Positions 60,837 through 64,000 of a stretch of DNA of 64,000 nucleotides are shown here, piece by piece. Made by a program: the position numbers and the translations under genes. Below the pieces are notes generated by a model. The model did not search any database and was not told where the DNA came from. It worked only from the letters and a program-made list of their open reading frames with translations. Every line of letters begins with the position of its first letter. The stretch's first letter is position 1. This stretch comes from VXNE01 sp965205735 (GTDB taxonomy: Bacteria; Pseudomonadota; Gammaproteobacteria; Pseudomonadales; Azotimanducaceae): positions 558,001 through 622,000 of the forward strand of contig OZ242179.1 in assembly GCA_965205735.1 (NCBI GenBank), in the 5' to 3' direction.

Positions 60837-61076
60837 CTAGTCGGTAGCCAATTGTTCCCGCAGCAACCGGATCTCATCGTCGACAGCGGAGGCATCGGGC
60901 AGGTCCCTTTCGGCGCGCCGATACCAATTTCCGGCGTTGCGCAGATCACCTTCCATGATGTGCACGATCCCGTGCGCCCAACAGCCCTGCCGCGAGGAGT
61001 CCTTCTGAACGATACGATGGGCCGCCTGCCAATCTCCCGACTCCAGAAGGCGGACCGCGTCAGATAGTGTAGTCAT
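60837..61076 (-). CDS. Small tetratricopeptide-like hypothetical protein
   Basis: 79 residues from ATG 61076. LLESGDWQAAHRIVQKDSSRQGCWAHGIVHIMEGDLRNAGNWYRRAERDLP has helix-turn-helix spacing like a TPR pair with a GDxxNAxxWYRRA ending. Small proteins of this layout occur in gammaproteobacteria, role unknown. Convergent with mnmH, 36 bp apart. Confidence 0.7.
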   Translation of the reverse strand: MTTLSDAVRLLESGDWQAAHRIVQKDSSRQGCWAHGIVHIMEGDLRNAGNWYRRAERDLPDASAVDDEIRLLREQLATD

Positions 61077-61125
61077 GCCGCGTAGCTTAGTCCGCAGCCA
61101 GAGCCGTGGCAACCACACATGCGCG

Positions 61126-61373
61126 CTAGCCCGCATATCTCACCAAGGGCCGTGATGATCGCGCAGGATTTTTTCCGCGTGCGCGTGCTCGCGAGCGGAA
61201 GCATAGCCGCCGCTTATGGTGTAGCGAGCACGTGCGCGCACGCGGAAAAAAGACCAGCGAGGGCGCGGCCAGCGCAGTCTGTATTGGGCAGGTCACAGGA
61301 AGTACGACATACCCGATTGATAACAATGACATTCAGTAACGTGACAAGCGGCTTGGTGAGATATGCGGGCTAG
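61126..61373. mobile_element. Palindromic CTAG-ended element (248 bp), second MITE family
   Basis: Perfect 22-base terminal inverted repeats start CTAGCCCGCATATCTCACC (61126) and end with its complement at 61373. Inside, arms with TTTTTTCCGCGTGCG (61169) and CGCACGCGGAAAAAA (to 61251) form a strong hairpin with T and A tracts on each side, which could act as a bidirectional terminator. A solo terminal repeat lies at 1938-1959. No coding capacity. Confidence 0.82.
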
Positions 61374-61376
61374 CCG

Positions 61377-61433
61377 TGCCCCACAGCCGGCACCTTCGGC
61401 TTCGCCTGTGGCCCGGCCCCGCTCGACGACCAT
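61377..61433 (+). repeat. Short interspersed GC-rich repeat (family 2)
   Basis: TGCCCCACAGCCGGCACC, TTCGGCTTCGCC, GTGGCCCGGCCCCGCTC...CCAT, close to the copy in element F. It begins 4 bp after the palindromic element. CCACAG/CTGTGG arms allow a hairpin. Confidence 0.7.
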
Positions 61434-61563
61434 GGAAGCTGGCCGGACTTGTCGCGTCAGCGGCAAGATCGACGGGATGACGGGCACGCGGGTGGGACGA
61501 AACAGTCGGGCTTGGGCGGGCGCAAAACACGGCGCACCCGACGGGGCGACGGGTTTTATGGCA

Positions 61564-62337
61564 CTAACCCCAGTCGAGATCCGCGATCACCGGCGCATGA
61601 TCGGACGCTGTCAACCCCTCCTTTTTCTTCCGAAAGTCGCGGTCTACCTCGACTTGGGTGACGCGCGCCGATACCGGTAGCGTAGCCAGCAGGAAATCGA
61701 TCCGCAGCCCATGTCCGAAGCGGAATGCGCCGCCTCGATAGTCCCACCAGGAAAACGCGCGGGCATCGTGGTTCCGTTCGCGGAAGAGGTCAACCAGGCC
61801 ACCCCGCAGAAGCGTGTCGAATCGCTTCCTCTCTTCGGCTGTGTGGAAGATTTTCCCGTCTGCGGCGTCCCCGTGCCAACTATCGATCGGTTGCGGGACT
61901 ACGTTGAAATCCCCGCAAAGGATGCCCTCCCCCGCGTTGCGCGCGGACCAGAAGGCCGCGAGGTCGTCCAGCCACACGAGTTTCCTGCCATAGTCCTCAT
62001 GTTCCAGGGACTTGCCGTTCGGGCAATAGACGGTGACAAAAGTCAGTCCCGCAATGCGAGCGCCTACGAGTCGCGCTCCCATGTCCTCCTGACCCGGCAA
62101 GCCGCGAAAGCTGTCTTCGACCGGCAGGCGGGACAGCACTGCGACTCCGTTCCAGCCCTTTTGCCCATGCAGAACCACCTCGTACCCCAGGTCCTCGAAG
62201 ACCGACTGCGGGAAGTCGTCGGCTTCCGCCTTGATCTCCTGCAGACCGACGATGTCCGGTCGGCGCTGATCCAGCCAGACGCGAATGAAGTCCAGACGGG
62301 CGCGCAGACCGTTCACGTTCCAGGTTGCGATACGCAT
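61564..62337 (-). CDS. xthA: Exodeoxyribonuclease III
   Basis: 257 residues of the exonuclease-endonuclease-phosphatase fold. Motifs in order: RIATWNVNGLRAR, LQEIKAEADDFP (catalytic glutamate), VYCPNG, LCGDFNVVPQPID, WWDYRGGAFRFGHGLRIDFLLA and SDHAPVIADLDW with the final histidine. It has 3'-to-5' exonuclease and AP endonuclease activity in base-excision repair. Full length for the family. Confidence 0.94.
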   Translation of the reverse strand: MRIATWNVNGLRARLDFIRVWLDQRRPDIVGLQEIKAEADDFPQSVFEDLGYEVVLHGQKGWNGVAVLSRLPVEDSFRGLPGQEDMGARLVGARIAGLTFVTVYCPNGKSLEHEDYGRKLVWLDDLAAFWSARNAGEGILCGDFNVVPQPIDSWHGDAADGKIFHTAEERKRFDTLLRGGLVDLFRERNHDARAFSWWDYRGGAFRFGHGLRIDFLLATLPVSARVTQVEVDRDFRKKKEGLTASDHAPVIADLDWG

Positions 62338-62560
62338 GCCGGCATCCTAACCGACTTCATCCACCAAAGCGCCTTCGGACTCGCCGACGCGCACCGTTGC
62401 GATCCCCCGGCGTAGCTGAGACACTTCGATCACCGTGCGAACCGTCCAAGGCAGGGCGCAACGAAGTCGGGACACGGTCCGGGGCAACCGCTTCCCCCGA
62501 CGGGGCGGCAGACGGAATCCGGCGAGGCGAGAGCCCTAGCGTGATGGAGGGAAGGAAGTA

Positions 62561-63958
62561 ATGGATCCCATGCCAGCCACTCTCGGCGAACTTCGGGCGG
62601 CCAGCTATTCAGTGCCGTCCGTCAAGACCGAACTCCGTCGAAACCTGATCGCCAAGCTCGCCAACGGCCATACCTTGTTCCCCGGTATTGTCGGCTATGA
62701 CGAAACCGTCATCCCGGAGATTCAAAACGCCATCCTCGGCGGCCAGGACCTGATCCTTCTCGGCGAACGCGGCCAGGCGAAGTCGCGCATTCTCCGTGGA
62801 CTGACCGCCCTGCTCGACGAGCATACGCCCATCCTCGACGGCACCGAGATTCCCGAGAACCCCGAACGCCCCATCACCGAAGCCGGGAAAGCCATGGTCA
62901 GGGAACACGGCGACGACGCGCCGATTCGATGGCTGCACCGCGACGAGCGCTACGGTGAAAAGCTCGCGACACCGGATATCACCATCGCGGACCTGATCGG
63001 CGAGGTCGATCCGATCAAGGTGGCGGAAGGCCGGTATCTTTCCGATGAGTTGACCATTCATTTCGGCCTCGTGCCGCGAATGAACCGGGGCATCTTCGCC
63101 ATCAACGAGTTGCCGGACATGACCGAACGGATTCAAGTCGGCCTGCTCAACGTCATGGAGGAGCGCGACATCCAGATTCGCGGCCACAAGGTGCGGCTGC
63201 CGCTTGATGTCTTCCTTGTCGCCACGGCGAATCCGGAGGACTACACGAATCGCGGGCGCATTATCACGCCGCTGAAAGACCGCTACGGCGCGCAGATTCG
63301 CACGCATTATCCCGAGTCCGTGGAACAGGAAATCGCCATCATGGACCAGGAGGCGTCGCAGTTCGACATGATGGGCCGCCAACTCCATGTGCCGGCGTAC
63401 ATGCGCGAAATCGTCGCCGAAGTGACGCACCTCGCCCGGCAATCGCCCGATATCAATCAGCGCTCCGGGGTCTCCGTCCGCACCTCGATTTCCAACTACG
63501 AATCGCTACTCGCCAACGCGTTCCGGCGGGCCTTGCGGCTCAGCGAATCCGAAGTCGTTCCGCGCATCTCCGACCTGTCCTTCATCGGCCCGTCGTTGCA
63601 GGGCAAGGTCGAGTTCGAAGCCATGGAGGAAGGTCAGGAAGACAAGATCCTCCAGCGCATTATCAACGCCGCAGTGAAGACCGTGTACGACCGTCACGTC
63701 GACACGGACAAGTTGGAGAGTGTCGCCATGGCGTTCAACGAAGGCCTTGCCATAGAGACGGGCGAAGCCGCCGCCGTCGGGGAGTACCTCGGGACTCTGG
63801 GCCGCGTGGATGGCTTGCGGGACGCCGTGGCGGGGCTGGCGGGGGAGACCGGGCCGGGCCAGGCAGCCGCAGCGATCGAGTTCATCCTTGAAGGCCTGCA
63901 CCTGCACGAGTTGCTGAACAAGCACGGCGTCCGCGGCCGCGCCGTCTTCACCGGGTAG
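62561..63958 (+). CDS. Magnesium-chelatase-subunit-I-like AAA ATPase
   Basis: 465 residues. Walker A is GERGQAKSR at about residue 66 (K-S present), the GIFAINELPDM segment is the Walker B/arginine-finger region, and ATANPEDYTNRGRIITPLKDRYGAQI is a ChlI/MoxR-type sensor. A C-terminal helical lid follows. In bacteria without chlorophyll synthesis such proteins pair with a von Willebrand A partner to remodel other complexes; the partner would lie beyond the right edge, which is inference. Complete except for that context. Confidence 0.82.
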   Translation: MDPMPATLGELRAASYSVPSVKTELRRNLIAKLANGHTLFPGIVGYDETVIPEIQNAILGGQDLILLGERGQAKSRILRGLTALLDEHTPILDGTEIPENPERPITEAGKAMVREHGDDAPIRWLHRDERYGEKLATPDITIADLIGEVDPIKVAEGRYLSDELTIHFGLVPRMNRGIFAINELPDMTERIQVGLLNVMEERDIQIRGHKVRLPLDVFLVATANPEDYTNRGRIITPLKDRYGAQIRTHYPESVEQEIAIMDQEASQFDMMGRQLHVPAYMREIVAEVTHLARQSPDINQRSGVSVRTSISNYESLLANAFRRALRLSESEVVPRISDLSFIGPSLQGKVEFEAMEEGQEDKILQRIINAAVKTVYDRHVDTDKLESVAMAFNEGLAIETGEAAAVGEYLGTLGRVDGLRDAVAGLAGETGPGQAAAAIEFILEGLHLHELLNKHGVRGRAVFTG

Positions 63959-64000
63959 CTGCTCAGTGGAACCTGACCCCCGCTGGAAGCGCCGTCGGCA

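Overview
The window reads as chromosomal DNA of a GC-rich gammaproteobacterium, probably marine and possibly host-associated. The class call rests on an S-methyl-5'-thioinosine phosphorylase type purine phosphorylase, a RibBA with a degenerate cyclohydrolase half, a long-form GAPDH, tRNA 2-selenouridine synthase and a HiPIP beside an A-type oxidase. The habitat is inferred from three family III CoA-transferases, a phytanoyl-CoA-dioxygenase-like protein and a Calx-beta autotransporter. No rRNA gene is present to settle it.

Layout. 1-10.4 kb: partial hydantoinase A, CHY zinc finger, alcohol dehydrogenase, the overlapping pair ribBA-pdxA, a GH51 arabinofuranosidase with a scrambled 3' end, a frame-broken Fic protein and a CoA-transferase. 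10.4-18.9 kb: tRNA-Arg, purine salvage (MTI phosphorylase and hypoxanthine phosphoribosyltransferase), a keto-acid hydratase, type 1 IPP isomerase, alpha/beta hydrolase, prolyl oligopeptidase, LysR regulator, hotdog thioesterase and Nudix. 19.2-28.6 kb: a leftward set (two CoA-transferases, msrA, Hsp70-like), rubredoxin, AlkB-type dioxygenase, M16 peptidase, tRNA-Gly and a small coiled-coil/basic protein. 29.4-34.3 kb: an A-type cytochrome oxidase cluster whose subunit II carries two fused cytochrome c domains, convergent with a HiPIP gene. 34.4-35.8 kb: an MFS transporter and tRNA-Glu.

35.76-52.41 kb is a genomic island. It lies between the 3' end of tRNA-Glu(TTC) and a 22/23 copy of that end beside a P4-type integrase. 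Most of its cargo is decaying: nitrile hydratase subunits, a cap-less HAD protein, a truncated HNH-type nuclease, a Calx-beta autotransporter split into three frames, a resolvase, an IS3-family element, a frame-broken BrnT toxin and a HicB-like relic. A TadG/von Willebrand protein, a BrnA-like antitoxin and the integrase are still open. 52.4-64 kb returns to housekeeping genes: PhyH, a DUF815 ATPase, DUF503, GNAT, long GAPDH, a Sel1/TPR lipoprotein, selU/mnmH, exonuclease III and a magnesium-chelatase-like ATPase.

The most striking theme is a set of non-autonomous elements of about 150-370 bp with terminal inverted repeats (CTAGTGCTCCGTCAAG...) at six places, plus a second palindromic family that also ends in CTAG. 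Several sit exactly on TAG stop codons, and one sits precisely at the shared CTAG where two convergent genes end. A second theme is short duplications (5, 10, 17 and 25 bp) that break or space genes. Because several lesions are single-base changes or fall in C-runs, some could be assembly errors and need read-level confirmation.
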